Below are positions 37,613 through 50,500 of a DNA stretch of 64,000 nucleotides, piece by piece. Position numbers and translations under genes: made by a program. The stretch is from Apostichopus japonicus (Eukaryota > Echinodermata > Holothuroidea > Aspidochirotida > Stichopodidae). A model generated the notes under the pieces. It did not search any database, was not told where the DNA came from, and worked only from the letters and a program-made list of their open reading frames with translations. Numbering within the stretch: position 1 is the stretch's first letter; every line of letters begins with the position of its first letter. The stretch is from positions 14,635,984 through 14,699,983 of the forward strand of contig NC_092564.1 in NCBI RefSeq assembly GCF_037975245.1, given 5' to 3'.

Positions 37613-39666
37613 GTTCAGGCTGTAGCCTGTGTGTATCTGTGTGCACTGATTGAACCGAAACGAAACAGACTATCCGTCCGTATCTTTGATTTTTAATTAG
37701 ATTAAACATGAATTGTTAATGACCGAGTGGGTGGTTGGAACAAGTAATAGAGAAGTGATTGGAACAGAAGCGTGGGAGGTCTTCAGTTCTGGTGTATTAA
37801 TTATACATGTTTGTGACAATTCGACATGCAGAGATAAGCAATTTTACTGAATGGCTCACCATGTCAAACCATCCTGGTACGATTTTCATTGAGAAGACGT
37901 GATATTGCAAAGGTCTTTGAACATTTATCACGTTTTGACAATAGCAGGGTATCATATTTTAAATGGTAATTTGCGCTGAAAATATATTCAAACAGAGGGA
38001 AAGACAGTTTCAGGGATGAATAACTTCATAGGTATACACTTTGAAAGATTTACGCGTACATTTCATTTATTCAAAATGTTGTTTGAAATGTTTGAAATTG
38101 TCCAGTAACTTTACATTAATCCATATGTAACCTTTCGAAATGTATCACAATTCATTCAAGTTCAGATAAACAAAAACATGATTAAGAAACAGCAAAGCTT
38201 TTTTTCTAACGTATACTTTACAATCTTATAGAACACCCATGGTGGTCTCGAATAATGTCCATTAAAGGTATTGTAGCGTTGCCACCAAATTGTAGAAACT
38301 TTAAACGGAAATCTTCCACCGTAATTTGTATAGACATTTTAACGGAACTGTTTAATGTTCAAAGAATAACATAGTAGCTCCAAAATAAGTCACGAAACTA
38401 CAGCTATTAAAAGTGTGTTCTATTTATTAACGCAAAACGCTAAATTAAAAGGCTATATAACAACAAGCTAACTAAAACTGACTGAACAATAACTAATAGC
38501 TGACAACTTACAACTGACAAGTAACAACTGAACAACTAAAAAACTAGCATGCAACTAACAAGTATAACATGTATAGCAACTCACAAGTAACTCGGACTCA
38601 CCGACTACATCCCTTTTTAAACACAAATCATGCCCAGGTACTGATCCACTAATCTTAAACTAATCCAGCTGTCTTCACACCCCTTTTACAAAGAACAAGA
38701 TAAGCGTATGCATGCAGTAAAACTTTCCCAGGCTTTCAAATACATTGAAGACTCGCCCCAAACCGCGTGCCGCCCTGTGAAAAAGTTGCAAGTGAAGTTT
38801 TTCTCTTGTCGCTACAAAATGCAGACTGTAATGAAACGTGATACCTTGTTATCTTTAGCTGGACCTGGGATGTCCATCGCTGTATCGTTGGTACACTGTG
38901 CTGTGGGTATTGACCGCAGCTGTATGTACTGTCTGTACACTAGTGTCTAATTACCGACGGAAAGCAAGCTGTAGGTGTATTTTCTGCGATCGATGGTGGT
39001 GTCTATAGCACTTCTGTTACACCTCATACGAAACTAGGTCAGATTACCGGCATTAGACGTTTCTTTTTGCGCGAGTCTTTACACCATTTAAATCAAGATC
39101 AGCTACTCAAATGACACTTATACGTATGGCTCATTAGTTTTTCAATTCACACTAAAAGTTTCTCAGTAGTAGGCTATAATTACAAAGATTACATATGAGG
39201 CCCTCTAATTACTGTCATCTAATAATACAATGGGAGTAAACAAATTTGTGTGAGAAAAATCTACTTTCTCACCACCCCGAAAACACTACAGTATATTGAC
39301 TTTCAAGGAAATTAGAATGATTATTGGTCGTGTTTCAGTGGATTAATATTACTCAGAAAGTAAATATACATGGTCCCTCTAGACTGAGGGGGAAGTCAGG
39401 TTCACGTTCTTCAAAGTGAGGATATTTGCATGTATGGATTCTTTTTTTTAAATTTGTTTTAACAAAGCATCTCCTTTTAATACGTTTCAATTCATTCCAT
39501 ATGAAATTTGCTTCTAGCATCAGCATATCACAACAAAACCATTCTTAATATACAATATATACATCTAAAAAAATTGTGACTACCAAAATTGAATCTTCCA
39601 TGGTATCAGAGCGTCTATGCCATCCTGTCCCGAAATGAATGAAGTATTTAGAACGAAATAAATTAT

Positions 39667-39672
<6 letters not shown>

Positions 39673-39740
<68 letters not shown>
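39673..39740. repeat. (TA)n(TG)n microsatellite
   Basis: About 26 TA units followed by about 8 TG units. Confidence 0.95.
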
Positions 39741-39741
<1 letters not shown>

Positions 39742-40491
39742 AGATATAAAGTAGTTATTTAATACCTTCATTCGACCGAACATGCACGTCCTTTCGAAAA
39801 GTAACGTTGAAACTATCGTTAAGACATACGTTCAACGTGGACGTATTTAAGGCATTAAGGCCTAAATCCCATGACGTTGCATACATGGTTAAATCTATAA
39901 CGTAGAATGTTTGTTGCTACAAGTCTATATGCACAGCGCATTATTGAAAGAAATCAATTTTTAGTGCCACGCCCTGTCTTGTATAAGCAACTGAAAGATG
40001 TCTTCAAGATTATTGTGACGGTAACATGCTATTGATGTTTCTCACAAAACTGTTTGATTGCTGACTAATTCTTCAGTTACAGAATACTATAAATGTGTTT
40101 TTTTATAATTATGACAATAATCGTCATTTTAATCGATCGTAGAATATTACATTAGCATCCTTTCAGAACTTGGTGGCGAAATATTTTCAAACGAGCCCCC
40201 AAAATAGCTCAAACCTGCAGTACACAAGGGTTCGACTGCCATTTCAACGTTAACACTATTACAGATTAGTAGTTCAATTAATATACAAAGAAAAGAACAA
40301 TGTCAGTGTCTTCTGATTTAAAGAAGAGTTAACCCAATTTGATGAAGTAAACATTATGTTCCTATGACTCTCCATGCATCAACTACCTACTAAAATACTA
40401 AAAGCAAATGGCTTAATTTTCTTTCAATTACCTCATAACTACCAGCAGAAAAAAATCTACCAGGATTTGATATCCATCGTTAATTAAGTTT

Positions 40492-41220
40492 TCAAGACTT
40501 TTCAAGACTTTCGTCGGGATTTCCATCCTGTACTATCAACTGAGTATTCTCATCGCAATGAAGGCAATTAACACCTGGGGATTTACCTTGGATAACGTTA
40601 CTGTACATATGATGTCCATGATCACCACGAAGGGAGTCAACATGGCGCCCACCAATGACGTAACAGCCTACGTCAATACTGCTGGCATTGCATTTATCAG
40701 GCGTTTTACCGTGCATGATTTCAACACAGTTCTGGTATGATCTATCAGTATCATCGTGCTTGCTAATTTCTTCGTGAATGCAGTTTTGATATCCGTCGTC
40801 AACCGCATGAGAACCAACCCGATTTCCAACTTCATTTTCATACATTAATTCCGTCATATTGTCCTCACTTTGTCTGTCTACTTTGTCAGTCTTTCTTTCC
40901 ATGACGTCAGTGGTTTGGGTGGTCTCACCTGACAGGTTGTAAGTGCTTACGCCACTGCCCAGGTACTCCGTCCCATCACAGTTACTCGAGACGCCAGAGT
41001 CTGTTGTCGAAAATATCTCTCCTGTCGAGTGACGGTCGTCCTTAGATGTCATTGCCTTTACCGTTTTGTCTTCGGTATCGACTTCTTTCGAAAACGTCTC
41101 TCCGTTTAACTTGTACCGTTTCCCGGGATCTGTAGTTTCTGGACGCAACTTCAAAACATCAAACACCTCTTTCTCTTTCTCTATTGTTGGAGGTCGTCTT
41201 CTTGTAAGATATTGGATCAT
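40492..41220 (-). CDS. Cytokine-receptor-like gene, exon 11 (cytoplasmic tail, stop codon)
   Basis: Acceptor ATTGAACAG followed by a 242-codon open frame to TGA, phase 0. The tail is Asp/Glu/Ser/Thr-rich and has no domain. Tyrosines in YENE, YQNC, YQNC and YSNV (tail positions 127, 144, 162, 206) fit the pYxN consensus for Grb2-type SH2 domains. No YxxQ (STAT3-type) motif is present. The frame is far longer than chance in AT-rich DNA. Confidence 0.85.
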   Translation of the reverse strand: MIQYLTRRRPPTIEKEKEVFDVLKLRPETTDPGKRYKLNGETFSKEVDTEDKTVKAMTSKDDRHSTGEIFSTTDSGVSSNCDGTEYLGSGVSTYNLSGETTQTTDVMERKTDKVDRQSEDNMTELMYENEVGNRVGSHAVDDGYQNCIHEEISKHDDTDRSYQNCVEIMHGKTPDKCNASSIDVGCYVIGGRHVDSLRGDHGHHMYSNVIQGKSPGVNCLHCDENTQLIVQDGNPDESLEKS

Positions 41221-44194
41221 CTGTTCAATGAAAATGCAGCAAAAGAAACAAGAAATGAGAGAAGAAAATGAAAAAATGAGTATCTTTTAGCCTTGAGATA
41301 ATTGTTATTGTAGCCATTGCAGCCATGTAGCTTATTCCTCCCGGACGAAGCACTCGACCGTACGCCAGACATATACAAATTGGAGAAATAATACAGTTTG
41401 CCATTTGTATGAACTACCAGATCAAGTGGATAGTTTTTATTTAAGAATAAAAGAATAACATTGCAATGTGAGGAAAGATATCGGTGAAGATAATCAGATT
41501 CTCATACTTCAGTCTTAAAGAGTCTCAATATGTGTTCGCTGTTGAATTTCGGAAAACAAACTTCCAAAGTAGATGCAATGTTTCTTATTCTTAATGCACT
41601 CTGACCAGGTGGGTTTAATAGAGATAAGCTGTTCGCAATCGAAAGAAAGAAATTTATTTTCTGTTGCCCTTATGGCGGGAACGATTTACCGTAAAATCAC
41701 TGCGACCGCCCATGTCAGCATGTTTATTACACAAATGTAAACAAAATAGTCTACACATGCGGCCGATCAAGATTGTAACGCAGTCCTATACTCGTATCAT
41801 CCACTTTTTTACAATGCCACGGAGGAAACGTCTGAAAATCTGTTTATTCATTGCAATGGAAGGAAATGACACAATTTCGCAAGCTACCTCGGTAAGACCG
41901 AGAGAAAGATACAAGAGCAGGAACCATAAGACAGGCTTGTCACGAAAGTAAGCCTAGGCTTAAACAAAACAGTAAACAAAACAGAGAGATTTGATTGGCG
42001 TATGATCTGTTGGGCGGGGCTTGCAAATTTTGATTAAAGCTTGGTGAATCTACGGACTCGTTAAATAAATCTGACAAATTTTATTCAGTTCAAAATGTTT
42101 AACGACATATAACTCAATGAGGAAAAATGAATATTAATATCAACATTGCATTGAACGGTGTCGTTTTCACTGAACTTTTAGTGCAGTAAGCTGGAGAAGT
42201 CGAAGTTTATATTTGGCAAACAAGTACTGTGACTTTAACGTAAAGGTTTAGGAGTTGTGACTTAACCTCCGCCACGTACCACGATCTTGCGCAAGGTTTA
42301 TTGCTTCCTCGAAATTGTTAATGTTCACGTCCTTAAATAACGATTTTATTTTTCCAAGCAAGGTAGTCACGGGCCTTCCTATTGGTTTAGCAGTGTGTAT
42401 CAATGCTTCTCTTAAAGCAAACTTTGCTGGAGCGTCCTCCTGGAGTCTTGCTACATGACCGAAAAATCTCAATCTTCTATGTGCGACAATGGATGACTAA
42501 GGTGTTTGGTTGGTTTCATTGTAGAGCTCATCGTTTGATAACCAATTGTTATTGGTCAATCTAATGTTGAGAATATTACGAAGTAGTCTCCTTTGAAAAG
42601 TGTCAATATTGCGATCAAGATCCTTCGTTGTGCCCCACAGTTCGCAATTGTAAAAAAAAAAAAAATACTCTTTAATAAATCCTCGAAAATCCTAAGCTTA
42701 ATTTTTCGGCTTATGTTTTTGCTTTTGAAAATCTTGACAGTGTGTTGAAAGCACCGTTCATTTTAATAACGGGTGACCATTCTTATATACTTACTCTAGC
42801 TTCTGGCATTATATAAGGCTCTGGAAGATGACGACTCAACATTTTCTTCCGTAAGACAAAAGCAATTCGACAAAGTAACAGTAAAGTCAGTGTTCCGAAA
42901 GAAGGAGCCAATACGTACAGAACTAGAAAACAAGCAGAGACAAGTATGAGGTGCCGTTTATGACAAAATTATAATCCAATATATAGGTTATGAAACCATA
43001 TATATATATTTACGGCTCCTCATAGACAAGCACGATCATGTTAAACAAAAGAAAATATTAAACATGTTACAAAATAAGATCATGTACATTTCTAAGAGAA
43101 TTTGTTGCTTTTTTTTACGGTATGCTAACGTACAAGAGCCAAACAACACACATGTCGTATTATTATATGGTATGCTGGTATATGTATTGAAGGCTAACAA
43201 TTTCATTCGCTTTATTTTTTTGATAATTTACCACATGGCTTTCCATTCTTGATAACATTTATATACGTTTATATCATATAAGATATTTCTTCAATGTTTT
43301 TTAGTTTATTATTAATCTCTTCTATTTAGCTCCTTGACAATCGTTTCACTCCCCCCCCCCCTAAAGGGGGCTTGATCGCAAATTGGTTGGAACTAAGTAT
43401 AAAAAAATTATGTCATGAATTTCATGTTATCTAAATTGGATCAGTAAAATGTGGAAGAAATCTGTGAGTTGGTTAAAAATAGAAGTCAAGAATTGATCAT
43501 TCTTTGGATTGTGTTTGAAGATGAAATTACGATATAAAGTTACCTATATTCGGCGGTGGGAATCCCTTCAAAAATAACACAGCATGAATGGTTGACCACC
43601 CTGCACTCGTGGAAGCATAGAGAAGAACATCATAATCTATGTATGGATCTGAAGTGAAAGGGAACGTACCGTATTTGTTGAAAAATGATTTACATCATTA
43701 TTTTATGATTATTACTTTAATATCGGAAGGAAATATTGGTCTACAGAATGACAATTATTATGCCATCTCAATGAACCCCCTCCCTCTAACGTGCACCTGA
43801 CAAAGTGGAATAAAAAATGAAAAAGTGAAGAAAAAAAATGATGCGTCTGTATACTCTACAGTTTCTGCCATATGTAGTCAATTTCCAGTCAAACTTCATT
43901 CTTGTTGTTATTTATCTCAGTCAGTCCCTGGTGTACCTCTGCTTAATGAAGGTAACGAAATAACATGAAAGTATACCCTCTAGCTGGATTTGTTTTCTAC
44001 ATATTATAGTCATCAAAATGATGTGCCATTTACCTTCTAGTTCCACTGTCGTCTCTCTTCCACTGACGTTCTTTTCGCGTACTGTATGTCGAGACAAGTG
44101 TTCAACAATCAATAGTTTGTAGCCTGTGATGATACCATTCCTGTCGTCTTCTTGTGGGGGCTTTAAGATTGGACATAAACAAATGTATACTATG

Positions 44195-44234
<40 letters not shown>

Positions 44235-44313
44235 ATAATATACTTAACTAAACTATCATCATACTGCTACTCGGAGTTTCACGTGTGCGGCTCGCGCACC
44301 GATCATCAGGCAA

Positions 44314-44385
<72 letters not shown>

Positions 44386-44520
44386 CTTTAATGAAAGAAT
44401 AACATAACTATATAAAGTATTATACAACCGAATCGAGTTTTATAGTTGACGTCGTCATCGAGTCAACCAGCGTTTGACAGAAATAATCATTGTTGGATAT
44501 TTACCAATTACAAAGCTGAT

Positions 44521-44575
<55 letters not shown>

Positions 44576-47500
44576 TGGTACTACGCCGATATGGTTTGAT
44601 CTTGTATATGTATTTTAGATCCTCCTGCAAGCAAGAACTCGCGAAGAAGCCTCATTGGCTTATCAAAGCCACAAGCTGACCGAAGTGACTCTTAGAGTCA
44701 TATTTAACGCCCATGATTATGAATTGTTAATTGTCAACAACTCTGTAACTGGACGACATACATTAATCTGGGAGTGACTAGAACCGGGGACCTTATGATT
44801 GAAAGGCACCGGCGTTAACTACGTACGGAGCTAACACTCCAAGTCAATCTTGACAATTAGAGACAGCTATCAGAATGTGTACATCTGCAATCAAAGTTCC
44901 ATTTGTTGGGCTATGACACATCAACAACCAAATCCCGTCTAATGTCTTCGCTTCGAACTAATTCGAATTACTTACAAACGAGCCTTGGTGATCCCACTAT
45001 CATATGTATATATAAGGGCGGTATATGTGCAGGTGTAGGGAGTTTCATTTTTAACTAAGGAAAATAATATTTGTATATAGTTACTTACATCCCATGATAA
45101 AGTTACGGTCCTTTCTTTACGTCCATTTATTCTCGAATCCTCTGTTTTCGTTAGATTCAATGGAGAACCAGATGGAACTGTATATATAATAATAATAATA
45201 AATAAGTTCTTAATGTAGCGCCAAATACCAAAAGGCCTCTAGGTGCTTTACAAAACCTAAAACAAATAGAAACATAAAAAGACAGAGAAATCAAAGGAAT
45301 AAGAAGTCTAGAAAACACATAAACGAAAATTAAACAGTATGTAAAATACGAACATAAAAATCTTAAAACACGAGAAGACTATAAAACAGACCAAAACCTA
45401 TAAAAAAAAACAATATTTTTATATAAATTAGTACCGTGCATTGAAATTTAAAGATATAGATATAAGCCGTTATTTTCGTTACTGAATGCTGTCACAGAGA
45501 CAGCAAACTGGGGTACCTTGGAGTTTTAAATTGAAGAACATTAATGACAGTTGCAATAATTATACACAAGTTTACAGGGGCGAGCAGCGATGTGATAAAT
45601 CAGAACTACAATTGATATCACAACAGGAAATTCAGTAGATGCATGGTCATGCGAAACCTTCCCGAGACAAGTTACAGGTAAGAAATAGTATGGTGGATAT
45701 TGTTTGTAACGTCATCATGGTATTTTATTTCATTGATGTCCTTGAAAAGGTATAATTAAATAAATAAATCGAGGATATAATTATGTACTCTTCAAAAGTG
45801 GAACAACGTACTAAATATAAGTTTAACCAATGTGTAGCATTGTAATTTGGGTGTATAAGAAGGTTTGTGGACTTTGAACTCACTAAAGGGGGGAAATGAT
45901 ACACAACTTATAATGTTCTATTTTCAGACTTTGATATCTCTTGACCACAAGTGACCTTTGACTTTCAATAATACATTTCGGAGATCGTATCTGCGAGCGC
46001 GCATTGTTCCTGTCTGTGACCTTTCTGTAGGATACAGGTCAGTCGGTAACCATGCAGTGAAATATATAATCCCACTCCGGAATATTTCTAACATCTTAAG
46101 TCAGCGAGGGCATCTATTTTACCTAAACTGTTTCTCTTTTTAAACAAAAGATGTTTGAAATATAAAACATGTATTTATACGATCTAACTTTTCCAGGTAA
46201 CATATTTACTACTAACAACTGTGAATTTCGAATATATGTATGCTATCTATTGAGTGTGGTATGTAATGTGTACAAATATAAATAAAGTAATACACTTACA
46301 TTACCGGAGATTGAGAAAGGATAAAAATTGCATTGATTTTCTTACAATGTTACAAAGCCGAATTCTTAAAATTGTTCCTCATATAGCTGAATTTTAAGGC
46401 ATTTTAGGGCATTTTACGACTATTGAGGCGAGCTTCAGGATGTATAGCCAATCTAATAATATAAGTCAATCAGCTTACCTTTCGTTATTGTGAAGTTACA
46501 CGATAACGAGGAAAAGTTGCCATAGACAGTGCCATACCTGGCGTATTTAAAACGGACTCGATAACACACTTCGGTGTGACCCGGTAATTCAAATATTTTC
46601 AGTTTTGGAGATGTGGTAACACTCCTTTCGTTCTCTGGTCCAAATAGCTCATCCTGAAGTAGAAAAACAAAACATACTTTGAAATCCCTCTGTTGAGTTG
46701 CAATTAATTTCTGGCACCAAATGAGGCAGTAATGAGTCTCTCCATCAAATCTGAAGCTTTTTTTTTTAAGTTTCTCAAAATATCCAACAAGAAACGTTTA
46801 TAATTATAAAACGTATCTAAAAATACAGTTTGCTATTTTTCAACTTCTACTTTTCTCTTTGAAAATAAATCTTCAATTAGCAAGCTGACTATTAACCTAT
46901 TTTGTTATAGGATTTATGTTAGTTCTAGTTTTTGCATTTTGAACTAATCGCATACTTCCATGGATGTCATGGGCATTGTGCTACCCATTGCATAGTATGA
47001 TCAAAAAGATATCAAGAAACGTCAGCCGCCACTATATACTTGACTCAGCCGCAGTTAACCCTGCACGTGATTTTGGTAACATCAGACACTACAGGTGTTG
47101 GCAGCACCGTTGGGGGGGGGTGGATGGGGGGAGATCATGGCCTTTCGTTCCGCATTTCTCCTGCCAATATCGCTTCTTTACCATGATGTATTCTTCCAAG
47201 GAAGTTCTATTACATTCTTAATTTCCCTCCAACTCTCACTAATTGTGAATAATCCTATATGTATCATTAATATATTGGATTAAGTCGCTTAGACATTTTC
47301 ATCACTTTGGATATGGATTTGGATAAACTTGGTCTAATTTGACATCTTGTTACGTAGTCAGTCTGCCAGTTGGACCGACTGCACAGTGTAGTACTCTGGC
47401 TCCACCTCTCTCGCTCTCGCTCTGATTCCAGCTAAATACTATATATATACACCTGGTGTCAGTTGTTAATGTGCACTCGATCATTTCATTACCTGTATCG

Positions 47501-50500
47501 TAATTCTATCGCGTTAGGTTCATTCTTTCACAAGTTAGTTGAGTACAGTTTTAGAAAATATATTAATGTTTATTTCATGTTTTTAGTTTTTTTTTGGTGG
47601 AAACTCTCAGAGGCTATTTCTGTAGGTATATGAATTCTTTCCCACGCCGTTACAATGGTCAATGGGATATATTTTTTCCCTACATGGATGTTCCGCGTCT
47701 GATATTTTACGCAAATCTTATTATCAATGAAAAAGATGAATGTAAATGAAGCTTCAAAAATAGCTTCAATTGAAGGTGAAGGATTCAGAAACCAACTTTC
47801 GGTACCTCATTTCTATATACGCATCGGTGATGTTATGCTTATCACATCTCAAGATAAAGAAAAAAAGAAGTAACATACTGTTTTGCTATCCTCATCTGCT
47901 CCGCTAGACGGAATGTGTCGCTCGATCTCATAAATGTTCGTGGATCGTACACCCCACGAATCTGGGAAGTCAAATGTAACGTTAAAGGACTCATTGCCTG
48001 TACGTATAACCCTCACATTCACAGGTGGGTCCGGTATTACTGTTGGAAAGAAAGAGTAAATATTTTAGTATGTTTATAAGGATGGAATCAGTAGGAAGCT
48101 ACAGATATCAACCGAGGTGCACATAATACAGTAGACAGATATGGACGGGCATTTAAATTTTGTGCCTTCTGCAGGACACTGCATGGTGGAATATGGCGGT
48201 ATTTCATTCATTATTATTCATTATTATTTAATAATACAGTGTGAAATAATTTCATCTATATTTAATACACACATAATATAATAATAAAAGGCTTATGGAG
48301 GAGTAACATTATAACTATTTCGCCTTCTTACAGGACACTGCATGGGAGGGGAAGGGGGGGGGGTATAGTGTTATGCCATTCATTGAAAATAACGTCTACC
48401 TATATTCTATTTAATAACTGAGTCCTTGTGAAACAACCGTCATCGATACCAACATAGCACTGCATGCATAAAACATAAAATTACCTTTTTGGTTCAAGTT
48501 CAGCTGGACGCTGTGTGTCTCAGATCCATTTTGTCGTGCTGTGATTTTATAAATATTCCCTCTTTGGTCTTCAAGCGAAATCTTTTTCTGAACCGTGCCC
48601 TTGGTACTGATGCATTTCTCTTGGCCTACCTGAGTCAGACCATGACTGTTTACAAGCAGGTGATATAATCCAACAACACAAAACAAGGAGAATGGAAGAA
48701 AGAAAGAAAGAAAAAATAACAGATCATGGAACTTAACGTTAGCTGTTATAGTGGTTACTGCCAGATATAGATGTGACCAGTCAACAACGGAAATGCCTAG
48801 ACAAGAGTGCACTTCTTACCATGCAAATCGACTTGTTATCAACATAAATTTGACGTCCTATACCATTCATATCCTAACACTAGGCCTGATGAGAGGGACG
48901 TAAAGGCTATACAGCCTCTGAGCCCGGAATCACTTGGGGGGGGGGGGGTATATCATAAAAATAAGTGTATTTTAATTTTTCAAAATAGATTAATAAGGAC
49001 AAAGGAAGATCGGAAGGACGGATAAGGTCTCTATACATTTATATACTTACAAAAAATTTTCCGCAATATTTAAGCAAACCTCGTCCGTCGAATTGTCCGC
49101 TTTCCTTGCGAAGCATGAGATGGTCGTATTTGGACTGTCGTCGCACCACAAAAGTTGTGAATTGTCTGAAGATGAGAAAGCAGAAATTGGAACATCCAAA
49201 GGATTGAGAGGTTGGTGTGGAAGCGTTTAGGTGTTCTAACAGCTCCAATAAATAAATTTGCTTTATTAGCAGATGATTTTCACTTTAAATAGATAAGGCA
49301 ACAAAATTGGGTAAAATTTTATGGTGAAGAAAAAAGTAACATTTCTTTGCAAATTGTTCTATTGGTAACTTTTCTAAATCTCCCATGGACAATCAAGAGC
49401 GTTATGGACTTACGTGTGACAATGTCCACCAGTGACGGTACGAGAAACTGACAGATATCAATTGAATTCGACAAATGCCGATTTCTCGTTAGATTTGACA
49501 GTTTCTACCAATCATGGGCGTTATATTGCAACATGTGACATTATTCTCCAATGAGAGTACGGGAAACTGAAACAGGTCAATTTAAATCACCATATGCCGA
49601 TTCATTCCAATCAGAACCCAAGAATATTCTGAATGAACCAACTTGATGAAACGAGAAATTAGCTATTTGTCAGGAAATCTTCAACCGTTGATACATCCTA
49701 TCAAGGTAGAAATGACGATTTTGTCCAATGAGAGCACAAGAAACTGACATTTAATTCCACATATGTCGATTTACAGATTAATAACCGTGCGCACCATATA
49801 TGTTATACACAGTAACAGCAAGGTCATGGTCAAACTTCACATTGTGCTTTTAGCTTATACAGTACAGTGTATATTGAAATATATGTCGTCGACTGACTAT
49901 ACCGAGTACCCCGCTACTCGAGTAACCGATTTATCGATCAGTAGTCGCCAATACAGATTGCGAAAAGAGTGGTCTGATTCAGTGGCATCATGCCCAGTAT
50001 TTCAAAGGTGGGGTCAAAAGTCAAAAAATGGGTCAAGTATGGACCTATATCACAGAGCATACTGTGCCAGGTAGAATGACTTCATTCTTCCTTAAATAAA
50101 TGCTAGAACTAACGATGCATGTGGGGAGCCACGCCCCCACCCCCACATCTCCCCCCCCCTTGCGCACTTCACAAGTCTGATCCATAATTTCAATACTATA
50201 GTTTGACTGTATCTCCTTCATATACTTTTCAGATCAACGAATTAATGCAGAGGGTATTTGGTACTTTGCGAAAGTGGGTATACTTATGAAAACTGATTTC
50301 GCTCGACACAACTAGAAATCAAACATTTACCGCCGTTTTGAAGTAAAAAAAACCGGGCTATTACAAAGGTACAGTTGGACTCATAAAATTTACTTACCAA
50401 ATCGAGCCAGCATATAGATACATTGGCCTGGCTTTTCTATATGAGGACCTCATAATCTCGTAGCTAAACTGAGCATTTTTTTTCAATGAAATTGATTACT

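Larger units (their letters stand above)
35550..40491. other. Intergenic region between the two genes
   Basis: It holds the 5' flank of the TMX-like gene, the diverged duplication (35776-36211), the foldback element (37334-37612), the TA/TG array (39673-39740) and, near 40491, the 3' flank of the receptor gene. ATTAAA in minus orientation occurs near 40124. No further exon was recognised. Confidence 0.5.

Noticed and set aside
48890-48915. CTGATGAGAGGGACGTAAAGG as a hammerhead core
   Set aside because: GAAA is absent (reads TAAA) and no flanking helices form.
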